Source of the DNA: JASLDZ01 sp964244065
Lineage (GTDB): Bacteria; Pseudomonadota; Alphaproteobacteria; Caulobacterales; Caulobacteraceae
Assembly: GCA_964244065.1 (NCBI GenBank)
Contig: CAXTHH010000029.1
Coordinates: 1 to 13,050, forward strand
DNA: 13,050 bases
Direction of reading: 5' to 3'
Shown piece by piece: positions 7,345 through 13,050 of the stretch. Below the pieces are notes generated by a model. It made no database searches. It saw only the letters and a program-made list of their open reading frames with translations, and was not told where the DNA came from. A program made the position numbers and the translations under genes. Each line of letters opens with the position of its first letter. Positions within the stretch are counted from its first letter, which is position 1.

Positions 7345-7905
7345 ATGACCCCGACCCGCTTCCTCCTCCCCGGCTCCGCCCTGGCCGCCGCGGCGCTCGC
7401 CGTCTCCGGCTGCGCGGGGGCCGGCAAGGCGCTCGGCATGGGCAAGACCATCCCCGACGAGTGGCGCACGGTGGCCAAGGCGCCGCTGGTGGTGCCCCCC
7501 GACTACGCGCTCCGCCCGCCGGCCCCCGGCGAGCCGCGCCCGCAGGAGCTGCAGCCCGAGAGCCAGGCGCGCGTCGCCCTCCTGGGCCGCCAGGCCGCGC
7601 AGCAGCGGTCGGACGGCGAGAGCCTGCTGGTGGCCAAGGCCGGCGTGAACAAGGCCGACCCGCTGATCCGCTATGTGGTGGACGACGAGCTGGGCTCGCT
7701 GGCGCACAAGGAGCGAACCTTCGCCGACAAGGTGATGTTCTGGCGCGGCGACCACAGCCCCACCGCCGAGCAGGCCAAGGTGAGCGCTACCGCCGCCCCG
7801 GTGGACGCCGCCGCCGAGGAAGCCGCCGCCAAGAAGCTGACCGGCGGCAAGACCGTCGTCATCGCCCGCCAGCCCAACCGCCGCCTGAAGCTGCCGGGCC
7901 TCTGA
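7345..7905 (+). CDS. DUF3035 family lipoprotein
   Basis: A 186-residue predicted lipoprotein. The signal peptide (MTPTRF then a hydrophobic Ala/Leu run) ends in the lipobox VSGC, so Cys23 would be lipidated and become the mature N-terminus. The segment PDEWRTVAKAPLVVPPDYALRPPAPGEPRPQE is the recognisable DUF3035 pattern, found next to lspA in many alphaproteobacteria. The middle is charged and helical; residues about 145-165 are Ala-rich. Its function is unknown to me. GGAG at 7331-7334, ten bases before the ATG, is a plausible ribosome binding site. It lies 71 bases after lspA, probably in the same transcript. Confidence 0.85.
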   Translation: MTPTRFLLPGSALAAAALAVSGCAGAGKALGMGKTIPDEWRTVAKAPLVVPPDYALRPPAPGEPRPQELQPESQARVALLGRQAAQQRSDGESLLVAKAGVNKADPLIRYVVDDELGSLAHKERTFADKVMFWRGDHSPTAEQAKVSATAAPVDAAAEEAAAKKLTGGKTVVIARQPNRRLKLPGL

Positions 7906-7908
7906 TCT

Positions 7909-8049
7909 TCTCCCTCCCCCCTGTGGGGAGGGGGAACCACGCAGAGCGTGGTGGGTGGGGGTCCCCGCCCGCGACGCCGGACGGTGTGCCCGCAGCCCCC
8001 CGCCCACCAGCCTGCGGCTGGTCCCCCCTCCCCACGAGGGGGAGGGAGA
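7909..8049. repeat. Large imperfect inverted repeat between the DUF3035 gene and mutL
   Basis: The left arm (7909-7961) and right arm (7996-8049) are imperfect inverted copies separated by about 34 bases. Each arm has an outer hairpin CCCTCCCC/GGGGAGGG (7912-7932; 8026-8046, 5-base loops) and an inner hairpin (CCACGC/GCGTGG at 7937-7951; CCAGCC/GGCTGG at 8007-8021, 3-base loops), then a G-rich tail. This is the same plan as the element at 6586-6752, with different bases but preserved pairing. It begins four bases after the DUF3035 stop and ends 22 bases before the mutL ATG. Confidence 0.85.
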
Positions 8050-8071
8050 GCGTAGGCTGAGGCGAATCTCC

Positions 8072-9901
8072 ATGCCCATCCGTCGCCTCCAGCCCTCCAC
8101 CGTGAACCGCATCGCTGCGGGCGAGGTGGTGGAGCGGCCGGCGAGCGCGGTGAAGGAGCTGGTCGAGAACGCGCTCGACGCCGGCGCCTCCGAGATCGGG
8201 GTGCAGGTCGAGGGCGGCGGCCTGCGCCGCATCCTGGTGGCCGACGACGGCTCCGGCATCGCGCGCGACGAGCTCGCCCTGGCGGTGGAGCGCCACGCCA
8301 CCTCCAAGCTGGCCGAGCGGCCCGACGGGTCGGTGGACCTGCTGGACATCGCCACGCTCGGCTTCCGAGGAGAGGCCCTGCCCTCCATCGGCTCCGTCGC
8401 TCGCCTGTCGCTCGTCAGCCGCGCGCGGGGCGAGGCGGAGGCGTGGCGGCTGCAGGTGGACGCGGGCGCGGTGGCCGAGCCCGCCCCCGCCGCCTTCCCC
8501 GGCCCGCACGGCACGCGCGTGGAGGTGGCGGACCTGTTCCACGCCACCCCCGCCCGCCTGAAGTTCGCCAAGAGCGAGCGCGCCGAGTCCATGGCCGTGG
8601 CCGAGGAGGTGCGCCGCCAGGCCATGGCGCACCCGGCCGTGAGCTTCACCCTCGACATCGACGGCCGCCGCGCCCTGCGCCTGCCCGCGGAAAGCGGCTC
8701 CGGCGCGCGGCTGGACCGCCTGGCCGCCGTGCTCGGCCGGGAGTTCGGCGCCAACAGCCTGGCGGTGGACCATGAGCGGGACGGCGTGCGCCTGTCCGGC
8801 CACGCGGGGCTGCCCACCGCCAGCAGGGGCGCCGCCCACCACCAGTTCCTGTTCGTGAACGGCCGGCCGGTGAAGGACCGGCTGCTGGCGGGCGCCCTTC
8901 GCGCCGGTTACGCCGACGTGCTGGCGCAGGGTCGCCACCCCGCCGCCGTGCTGTTCCTCGACCTGCCGCCGCAGGAGGTGGACGTGAACGTGCATCCGGC
9001 GAAGGCGGAGGTGCGCTTCCGCGACCCGGCCCTGGTGCGCGGCCTGCTGGTCGGCGCCCTGCGGCACGCGCTGGCGCGCGAGGGCTTCCGCGCGGAGAGC
9101 CCCAACGCCGCCGCCACCCTGGCCACCTTCCGCCCGGAGGCGCGCGGGCGGAGCTTCGGCGGGTGGACGCCCCCGCCCTCCGCCGCGGGCTGGAGCGGCG
9201 CGGGGGTATGGGCCCCGGCCTCCGCGACCGCCCCCCTGCCGGGCGTGGCCGAGGCCTCCGCCCGGGTGGAGCCCGACCCCGAGACGCCGCCGGCCGGCGC
9301 GGAGGTGATCGACCCGCTCGACTTCCCCCTGGGCGCCGCCCGCGCGCAGCTGCACGAGACCTACATCGTCGCCCAGACGCGGGAGGGGCTGGTGATCGTG
9401 GACCAGCACGCCGCGCACGAGCGGCTGGTCTACGAGCGCATGAAGGCCCAGGCGGCGCAGGGGCCCGTGCCCCGCCAGGCGCTGCTGCTGCCCGAGGTGG
9501 TGGAGCTCGATCCCGCCGACGCCGCCCGCCTGGCCGACGCCGCCCCCGCGCTCGCCGCCCTGGGCCTTGTCGTGGAGCCGTTCGGCCCCGGCGCCGTGCT
9601 GGTGCGCGAGGTTCCCGCCGCCCTGGGCGCCGTCGACGCCGCGCGCCTCCTCCGCGACCTCACCGACGACCTGGCCGAGCACGGGACCGCCCTGGCGCTG
9701 GAGGAGCGGCTCATGGCGGTATTCGCCTCCGCCGCCTGCCGCGGGAGCGTCCGCGCCGGACGGCGCCTGAACGCCGCCGAGATGAACGCCCTGCTGCGCG
9801 ACATGGAGCGCACGCCGCTCGCCGGGCAGTGCAACCACGGCCGCCCGACCTACGTGGCCCTGCGCCTGGCCGACGTGGAGCGCCTGTTCGGGCGCCGCTG
9901 A
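8072..9901 (+). CDS. mutL: DNA mismatch repair protein MutL (endonuclease type)
   Basis: MutL links mismatch recognition by MutS to strand removal. The 609-residue protein has the N-terminal GHKL ATPase motifs: ELVENALDAGAS (29-40, with E32 and N33), ADDGSGI (57-63), HATSKL and GFRGEALPSIGS (98-108). A Pro/Ala-rich linker spans about 340-420. The C-terminal domain carries DQHAAHERLVYE (444-455), which fits the metal-binding DQHA(x)2E(x)4E endonuclease motif, plus ACRG (555-558) and CNHGRPT (587-593). It is therefore expected to nick DNA itself, as in bacteria lacking MutH. ATG 8072 is chosen because MPIRRLQPSTVNRIAAGEVV is the family N-terminus; frames open further upstream only into the repeat. 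GAGG at 8059-8062 is the probable ribosome binding site. Confidence 0.97.
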   Translation: MPIRRLQPSTVNRIAAGEVVERPASAVKELVENALDAGASEIGVQVEGGGLRRILVADDGSGIARDELALAVERHATSKLAERPDGSVDLLDIATLGFRGEALPSIGSVARLSLVSRARGEAEAWRLQVDAGAVAEPAPAAFPGPHGTRVEVADLFHATPARLKFAKSERAESMAVAEEVRRQAMAHPAVSFTLDIDGRRALRLPAESGSGARLDRLAAVLGREFGANSLAVDHERDGVRLSGHAGLPTASRGAAHHQFLFVNGRPVKDRLLAGALRAGYADVLAQGRHPAAVLFLDLPPQEVDVNVHPAKAEVRFRDPALVRGLLVGALRHALAREGFRAESPNAAATLATFRPEARGRSFGGWTPPPSAAGWSGAGVWAPASATAPLPGVAEASARVEPDPETPPAGAEVIDPLDFPLGAARAQLHETYIVAQTREGLVIVDQHAAHERLVYERMKAQAAQGPVPRQALLLPEVVELDPADAARLADAAPALAALGLVVEPFGPGAVLVREVPAALGAVDAARLLRDLTDDLAEHGTALALEERLMAVFASAACRGSVRAGRRLNAAEMNALLRDMERTPLAGQCNHGRPTYVALRLADVERLFGRR

Positions 9902-10097
9902 CCGGCTCGAGCCGCCGGACGCTGGAGCCTGTTAACCCTCGGAAGCGAGCCCGGGTCACGGCCGGAGCCGTCGCCGGGGCCCCGGCCCTTAACCCTCGCT
10001 CGATATGAGGGCGTCCGAAGCCGGAACCGACCCGGGGGGACCCGGGCTTCTCTCAGCGAGTCAAGCCGACTTGGGCGAGATGTGAACTGGAAACGGC
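9902..10097. other. Gap between mutL and the small hypothetical gene
   Basis: No gene is seen here. Palindromes follow mutL: CGGCTCGAGCCG (9903-9914) and GCCGGGGCCCCGGC (9973-9986), without a T run. The decamer TTAACCCTCG occurs twice in the same direction (9932-9941 and 9989-9998). A GANTC site lies at 10058-10062. The region is long enough to hold the promoter for the following small gene, but no clear -35/-10 pair stands out. Confidence 0.5.
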
Positions 10098-10301
10098 ATG
10101 GAGCGGACAGCGGGCGTGACCGTCACCGACGCGCGGTTCGAGGAGGTCCGGCGCGGCTTCGAAGCGCTGGGCGAGGCGCTCTCCGACGACCAGCTGCTCG
10201 CCCTGGCCGACACCTACCACGAGATCCTGCGCCTGCGGCGCTGCCGGCGCGCCACCCGCGAGCGGCTGGGCGGGGCCGCCCCTCTCGCGGCGGCCTCCTA
10301 G
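10098..10301 (+). CDS. Small hypothetical protein, 67 residues
   Basis: I do not recognise a family. The product (start MERTAGVTVTDARFEEVRRG) is soluble and mostly charged and helical, with no signal peptide or membrane segment. The segment ALSDDQLLALADTYHEILRL looks like an amphipathic helix, followed by a basic RRCRRATRER stretch and an Ala-rich end. Third codon positions are almost all G or C, matching the neighbouring real genes. GGAAA lies a few bases before the ATG as a weak ribosome binding site. It stands alone after mutL and converges with the minus-strand methyltransferase-like gene, leaving 12 bases between the stops. It could be a small regulator, but that is a guess. Confidence 0.55.
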   Translation: MERTAGVTVTDARFEEVRRGFEALGEALSDDQLLALADTYHEILRLRRCRRATRERLGGAAPLAAAS

Positions 10302-10313
10302 CGCAGGCGACGG

Positions 10314-10991
10314 TCAGTCGCGGACGGCCAACCAGATCACGTGACGCGCGCCGCCGCCCGCGCCGTTGGCGCGCACCTTCTCCTCCGTCACCGCGAAGCC
10401 GGCCGCCTGCAGCCGGCGCGTGAAGGCGGCGTCCGGGGCGGAGGACCAGACGGCCAGCACGCCCCGCGGTCGCAGCGCCGCACGGGCCCGGTGGAGGCCG
10501 GTCGCGTCGTACAGCCGGTCGTTGCCCGGGCGCACTAGGCCCTCCGGCCCGTTGTCCACGTCCAGAAGCAGGGCGTCGTAGCGCCCGGCGCCGGCGGCGA
10601 GGGTCTCGGCCACGTCCTCGCGCCGCAGCTCCACACGGGGATCGTCCAGGCAGCCGGCGAACAGCTCGGCGAGCGGGCCGCGTGCCCAGTCCACCACCTC
10701 CGGCACGAGCTCGGCCACCGTGACCCGCGCCTCCGGAGCGAGCACGGCGAGGGCGGCGCGCAGGGTGAAGCCCAGGCCAAGGCCGCCGATCAGCAGGTGC
10801 GGCGCCCGCCCCGGCGGCAGGCGCGCGCAGGCCAGCGTCGCCAGCGCCCGCTCCGACCCCGAAAGCCGGCTGTTCATCAGCTCGTTCGAGCCCAGGCGGA
10901 TCGAGAACTCGGCGCCGCGCCGCATCAGCGCCAGCTCGGCCCCGTCGCCGCCCACGTCGCCCGCCGAGCCCAGCGTCTCCCAGGCGATCAC
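10314..10991 (-). CDS. Spermidine synthase-like protein (Rossmann methyltransferase fold)
   Basis: A 225-residue cytoplasmic protein of the family usually labelled spermidine synthase-like. LLIGGLGLGFTLRAAL (67-81) is the glycine-rich cofactor motif, E94 in VTVAELVPE is the acidic residue that follows, and YDALLLDVDNGPEG (138-151) lies where the catalytic aspartate loop sits. True spermidine synthases are about 280 residues, have an extra N-terminal beta domain and a DxxDP-type loop; both are missing here, so polyamine synthesis is unlikely and the substrate is unknown. The GTG start (10991-10989) overlaps the DUF72 stop in GTGA, and the VIAWETLG beginning fits the usual N-terminus of these proteins as I recall them. 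The overlap implies translational coupling. Confidence 0.8.
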   Translation of the reverse strand: MIAWETLGSAGDVGGDGAELALMRRGAEFSIRLGSNELMNSRLSGSERALATLACARLPPGRAPHLLIGGLGLGFTLRAALAVLAPEARVTVAELVPEVVDWARGPLAELFAGCLDDPRVELRREDVAETLAAGAGRYDALLLDVDNGPEGLVRPGNDRLYDATGLHRARAALRPRGVLAVWSSAPDAAFTRRLQAAGFAVTEEKVRANGAGGGARHVIWLAVRD

Positions 10992-11776
10992 GCCAGCCGC
11001 CCGATCAGCGCCTGCGCCGCGGCCGGGGCGCGGACCTTGGCGCCGTTGATCATGAAGACGAACACCTCGCGCGCGCCCTCCGCGACGGGGGCGGACAGCA
11101 GGGGTGCGCCGTCGGGGGGCCGCCCCGCCGCCCAGCCCCGCGCGACCCGCGCCCATCGGTCCAGCGCCCCGGCGTCGTAGCCCGTCTCCACCTCCTCGCG
11201 CGCGTCCATCAGCCGGGCGTAGACGAAGTCGGCGGTGAGGTCGGCGATCGCCGGGCGGCCCTCGCCGTCGGCGAACACCACGGCCGCGCCCGCCGCGCGG
11301 GCCAGGTCGACGAACTCGGCGCATTGGAAGCTCGGGTGGCGCACCTCCAGCGCGTGGCGCAGCGGGCGGCCGGCCAGCTCGCGGGGCAGGAGCTGGATGA
11401 AGGCGCCGAAGTCGGCGGCGTCGAAGGTCTTGGTGGGCATGAACTGCCACAGGATCGGGCCGAGCTTGTCGCACAGCTCCTCCAGCCCCTGCCCCATGAA
11501 GCGCGCGATGGACTCGCGCGCCGCCTCGCCGCCCAGCGCCTTGCGGTTGGTGCAGAAGCGGCTGGCCTTGACGGTGAACACGAAGCCGTCCGGCGTCTCC
11601 TCGCGCCACTTGGCGAAGGTCGGCGGCTTGAAGCCGGAGTAGTAGGTGCCGTTGATCTCGATGGCGGTCACCGCCCGGCTGGCGAAGCCGAGCTCTTTCG
11701 CCTGGCCCAGCTTCTCCGGATAGAAGACGCCGCGCCAGGGGGCGAACGTCCATCCTCCGATGCCCACCCGGATCAT
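10988..11776 (-). CDS. DUF72 domain-containing protein
   Basis: A 262-residue TIM-barrel-type protein of unknown activity, close to the usual DUF72 length. Family features in order: GGWTFAPWRGVFYP (7-20), EINGTYY (40-46), FVFTVKASRFCTNRK (65-79), LGPILWQFMPTKTFD (105-119), LEVRHPSF (143-150), FVYARLMDAREEVETGY (184-200) and a C-terminal FMINGAKVRAPAAA. Published functional assignments for DUF72 are not firm enough to name a reaction. The ATG at 11776 has GGAGG seven bases upstream. It starts 26 bases after the stop of the membrane-anchored protein and ends in the start codon of the next gene, so these genes are probably co-transcribed. Confidence 0.9.
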   Translation of the reverse strand: MIRVGIGGWTFAPWRGVFYPEKLGQAKELGFASRAVTAIEINGTYYSGFKPPTFAKWREETPDGFVFTVKASRFCTNRKALGGEAARESIARFMGQGLEELCDKLGPILWQFMPTKTFDAADFGAFIQLLPRELAGRPLRHALEVRHPSFQCAEFVDLARAAGAAVVFADGEGRPAIADLTADFVYARLMDAREEVETGYDAGALDRWARVARGWAAGRPPDGAPLLSAPVAEGAREVFVFMINGAKVRAPAAAQALIGRLA

Positions 11777-11802
11777 CCGCCACCCTCCGCCGCCGGGCGG
11801 TT

Positions 11803-12519
11803 CTACCGGGGCGGCGCGGCCGCGGCGAGCGGGGCGTTCACCTCCGCGACGTCGGCCAGGCAGTCCGCGCGGGCCGCTTCGGCGAGCTTGACCGCGTCGG
11901 CCGAGGGGCGGATGCGCAGGGCGTCGCGCAGGTGCTCGACGAGCTCCTGGGCCGCGTTCACCTGGGCGGCGTGATATTGCTGCGCGCGGCTGACCGCCTC
12001 CAGCTGCGCCTGCAGCACGCCCATGTCGCGGGCCGGTCGGGGCGTGTCGATGGTGCGCACCACGGCCATGCTGTCGCGAAGCGGCGTGTTGGCGTCCTGC
12101 AGGATGCGCAGCAGCCTGTAGGCGAACGCGTACTCCTCCAGCTCCCGGTGCGAGAAGTGGGCCAGCGCCTGGGACGCGGCGGCGGTCTGCCAGGCGGCCT
12201 CGTCCGTATCGAGCGGGTACACGCCGGCCGTCTTGGGCAGCAGGCCGCGAGCCTCGCCCAACGCCAGGGCGCGCGCCCGCCGGACGAACAGCGGCATGCA
12301 GACGCGGGTCTCCACCACCGTGAGGGCGTCCTCCGCGTTCTCGCGAAGCTCGCGCTGGAGGTCCTGCTTGGCGCTGGCGACGGACTCCCGCCAGCCCGCT
12401 TCCGAGACGAGCTGCTGCGCCCACAGGCCCAGGGCCACGCCGATCACCACGATCAGGATCTCGCGCCCGAAGCTCCAGACGTCGGTCCAGAAGGTGCTGC
12501 GGGCGGCGCCGTCGGTCAT
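11803..12519 (-). CDS. Membrane-anchored hypothetical protein (DUF6090-like N-terminus)
   Basis: A 238-residue protein with one clear membrane segment at about 20-36 (REILIVVIGVALGLWAQQ), followed by a charged helical region (WRESVASAKQDLQRELRENA). The REILIVVIGVALGLWAQ pattern resembles the anchor of DUF6090-type proteins (GEILLVVIGILIAL); this is a motif resemblance only. The rest is helical with possible coiled coil at about 180-205, and two Cys (about 88 and 219). By the positive-inside rule the short N-terminus is not strongly polarised, so topology is uncertain. The start at 12519 is chosen over in-frame 12567 because GGAG lies five bases before it. Function unknown. Confidence 0.75.
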   Translation of the reverse strand: MTDGAARSTFWTDVWSFGREILIVVIGVALGLWAQQLVSEAGWRESVASAKQDLQRELRENAEDALTVVETRVCMPLFVRRARALALGEARGLLPKTAGVYPLDTDEAAWQTAAASQALAHFSHRELEEYAFAYRLLRILQDANTPLRDSMAVVRTIDTPRPARDMGVLQAQLEAVSRAQQYHAAQVNAAQELVEHLRDALRIRPSADAVKLAEAARADCLADVAEVNAPLAAAAPPR

Positions 12520-12616
12520 GGGATCTCCAAGGCCGATGAGGCGCGATTCCCTCAGGAGGCGCCACACGCGAGTCGACGTCGTCGGGGCCGCCGACCTTCG
12601 CCGGCGCGCCGCGCCG
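12520..12616. other. Short gap between gshA and the membrane-anchored gene, with two GANTC sites
   Basis: This 97-base gap holds GATTC at 12545-12549 and GAGTC at 12570-12574, both candidate CcrM methylation sites. A GC-only palindrome CGGCGCGCCG (12602-12611) directly follows the gshA stop; it lacks a T run, so it is a poor terminator. A promoter for the downstream minus-strand genes may lie here but is not evident. Confidence 0.4.
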
Positions 12617-13050
12617 CTAGCGCAGGGCGGAGGCGGCGTAGATGGGGCGCACGTCGCGGCCCCACTCCCCCTCGTACATCTCCAGCCAGCGGTCGGCCTG
12701 GGTGCGGCCGGTCTCCGCCGCCTCGGCCAGCACGTCGAGCTGCCTCGCCTCCTCCGCCGAGGCGCCGCGGGCGAGGAGGCCGGCGCGGGCGATCGCCACC
12801 ACCTCGCGCGCGATCTCCGCCAGCGAACGACCGGCGACCTGCGCGCCCAGACCCAGGCGGGCGGCGTCGAGCCGCAGCGCCTCGCGGTCCTCGCGCGTCC
12901 AGCCCTTGGCGACGTCCCAGGCGGCGGCGAGGGCGGCGTCGTCGTAGAGCAGGCCGGCCCAGAACACCGGCAGGGCGTCCAGGTGCGCCTGGCTGCCCAT
13001 GTCGGCCCCGCGCATCTCCAGGTAGGTCTTCAGCCGCACCTCGGGGAAGA
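12617..13050 (-). CDS. gshA: Glutamate--cysteine ligase, C-terminal part (runs off the right edge)
   Basis: This enzyme joins glutamate and cysteine in the first step of glutathione synthesis. Only the last 144 or so residues are present. The frame is open to the edge and reads FPEVRLKTYLEMRGADMG, the strongly conserved segment of the alphaproteobacterial and plant-like ligase class. The segment LPVFWAGLLYDDAALAAAWD and the C-terminal WLEMYEGEWGRDVRPIYAASALR are also typical. The stop codon is at 12619-12617. The catalytic ATP-grasp-like core lies outside the window. It is the first of four minus-strand genes, with 97 bases before the next. Confidence 0.93.
   Translation of the reverse strand, partial: FPEVRLKTYLEMRGADMGSQAHLDALPVFWAGLLYDDAALAAAWDVAKGWTREDREALRLDAARLGLGAQVAGRSLAEIAREVVAIARAGLLARGASAEEARQLDVLAEAAETGRTQADRWLEMYEGEWGRDVRPIYAASALR

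Noticed and set aside
7909..8049. Intrinsic terminator between the DUF3035 gene and mutL
   Set aside because: The stems are strong but no T run follows any of them on either strand; the same structure recurs as a repeat.
7955..8071. Longer mutL starting at an upstream GTG
   Set aside because: The extension is translated repeat DNA, and the conserved MutL N-terminus begins right at the ATG at 8072.
12602..12611. Terminator of gshA
   Set aside because: Only a 10-base GC palindrome with no loop of useful size and no T run.

Overview
This is a very GC-rich, gene-dense stretch of alphaproteobacterial chromosome made almost entirely of housekeeping genes. A Caulobacterales-type genome (Caulobacter or Phenylobacterium relatives) fits best. 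The reasons are the ileS-lspA-DUF3035 order, an alphaproteobacterial-type glutamate-cysteine ligase, GANTC motifs (the CcrM methylation site) concentrated in the gaps, and REP-like palindromes of a kind I associate with that group. The genus is an inference from style; there is no rRNA or other decisive marker.

Left part (1-3159): the 5' end of glmM on the minus strand diverges from glmS on the plus strand, with galU 11 bases after glmS. GlmS makes glucosamine-6-phosphate and GlmM isomerises it towards UDP-GlcNAc. GalU makes UDP-glucose. Together they feed peptidoglycan, lipid A and surface-polysaccharide synthesis.

Middle (3160-9901): a 498-base gap without a convincing gene holds a REP-like inverted pair and a cluster of palindromes in front of ileS. 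Then come ileS, lspA, a DUF3035 lipoprotein and mutL, all on the plus strand. LspA is the lipoprotein signal peptidase, and the DUF3035 protein carries a lipobox, so it is a likely substrate. The ileS-lspA gap and the DUF3035-mutL gap are each filled by a large imperfect inverted repeat of one family, and the end of the first supplies the ribosome binding site of lspA. MutL has the endonuclease motifs seen in organisms without MutH.

Right part (9902-13050): a 196-base gap and a small plus-strand hypothetical gene converge on four minus-strand genes. In transcription order these are the 3' end of gshA, a membrane-anchored hypothetical protein, a DUF72 protein, and a spermidine-synthase-like methyltransferase-fold protein whose GTG start overlaps the DUF72 stop.

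I found no mobile element with a transposase, no CRISPR array, no tRNA or rRNA, and no convincing new multi-gene system. The more interesting signals are in the noncoding DNA: two families of structured repeats, a GANTC bias to the gaps, and the palindrome-rich ileS leader. Among the proteins, the IleRS C-terminal zinc site looks degenerate and two conserved genes of unknown function overlap.
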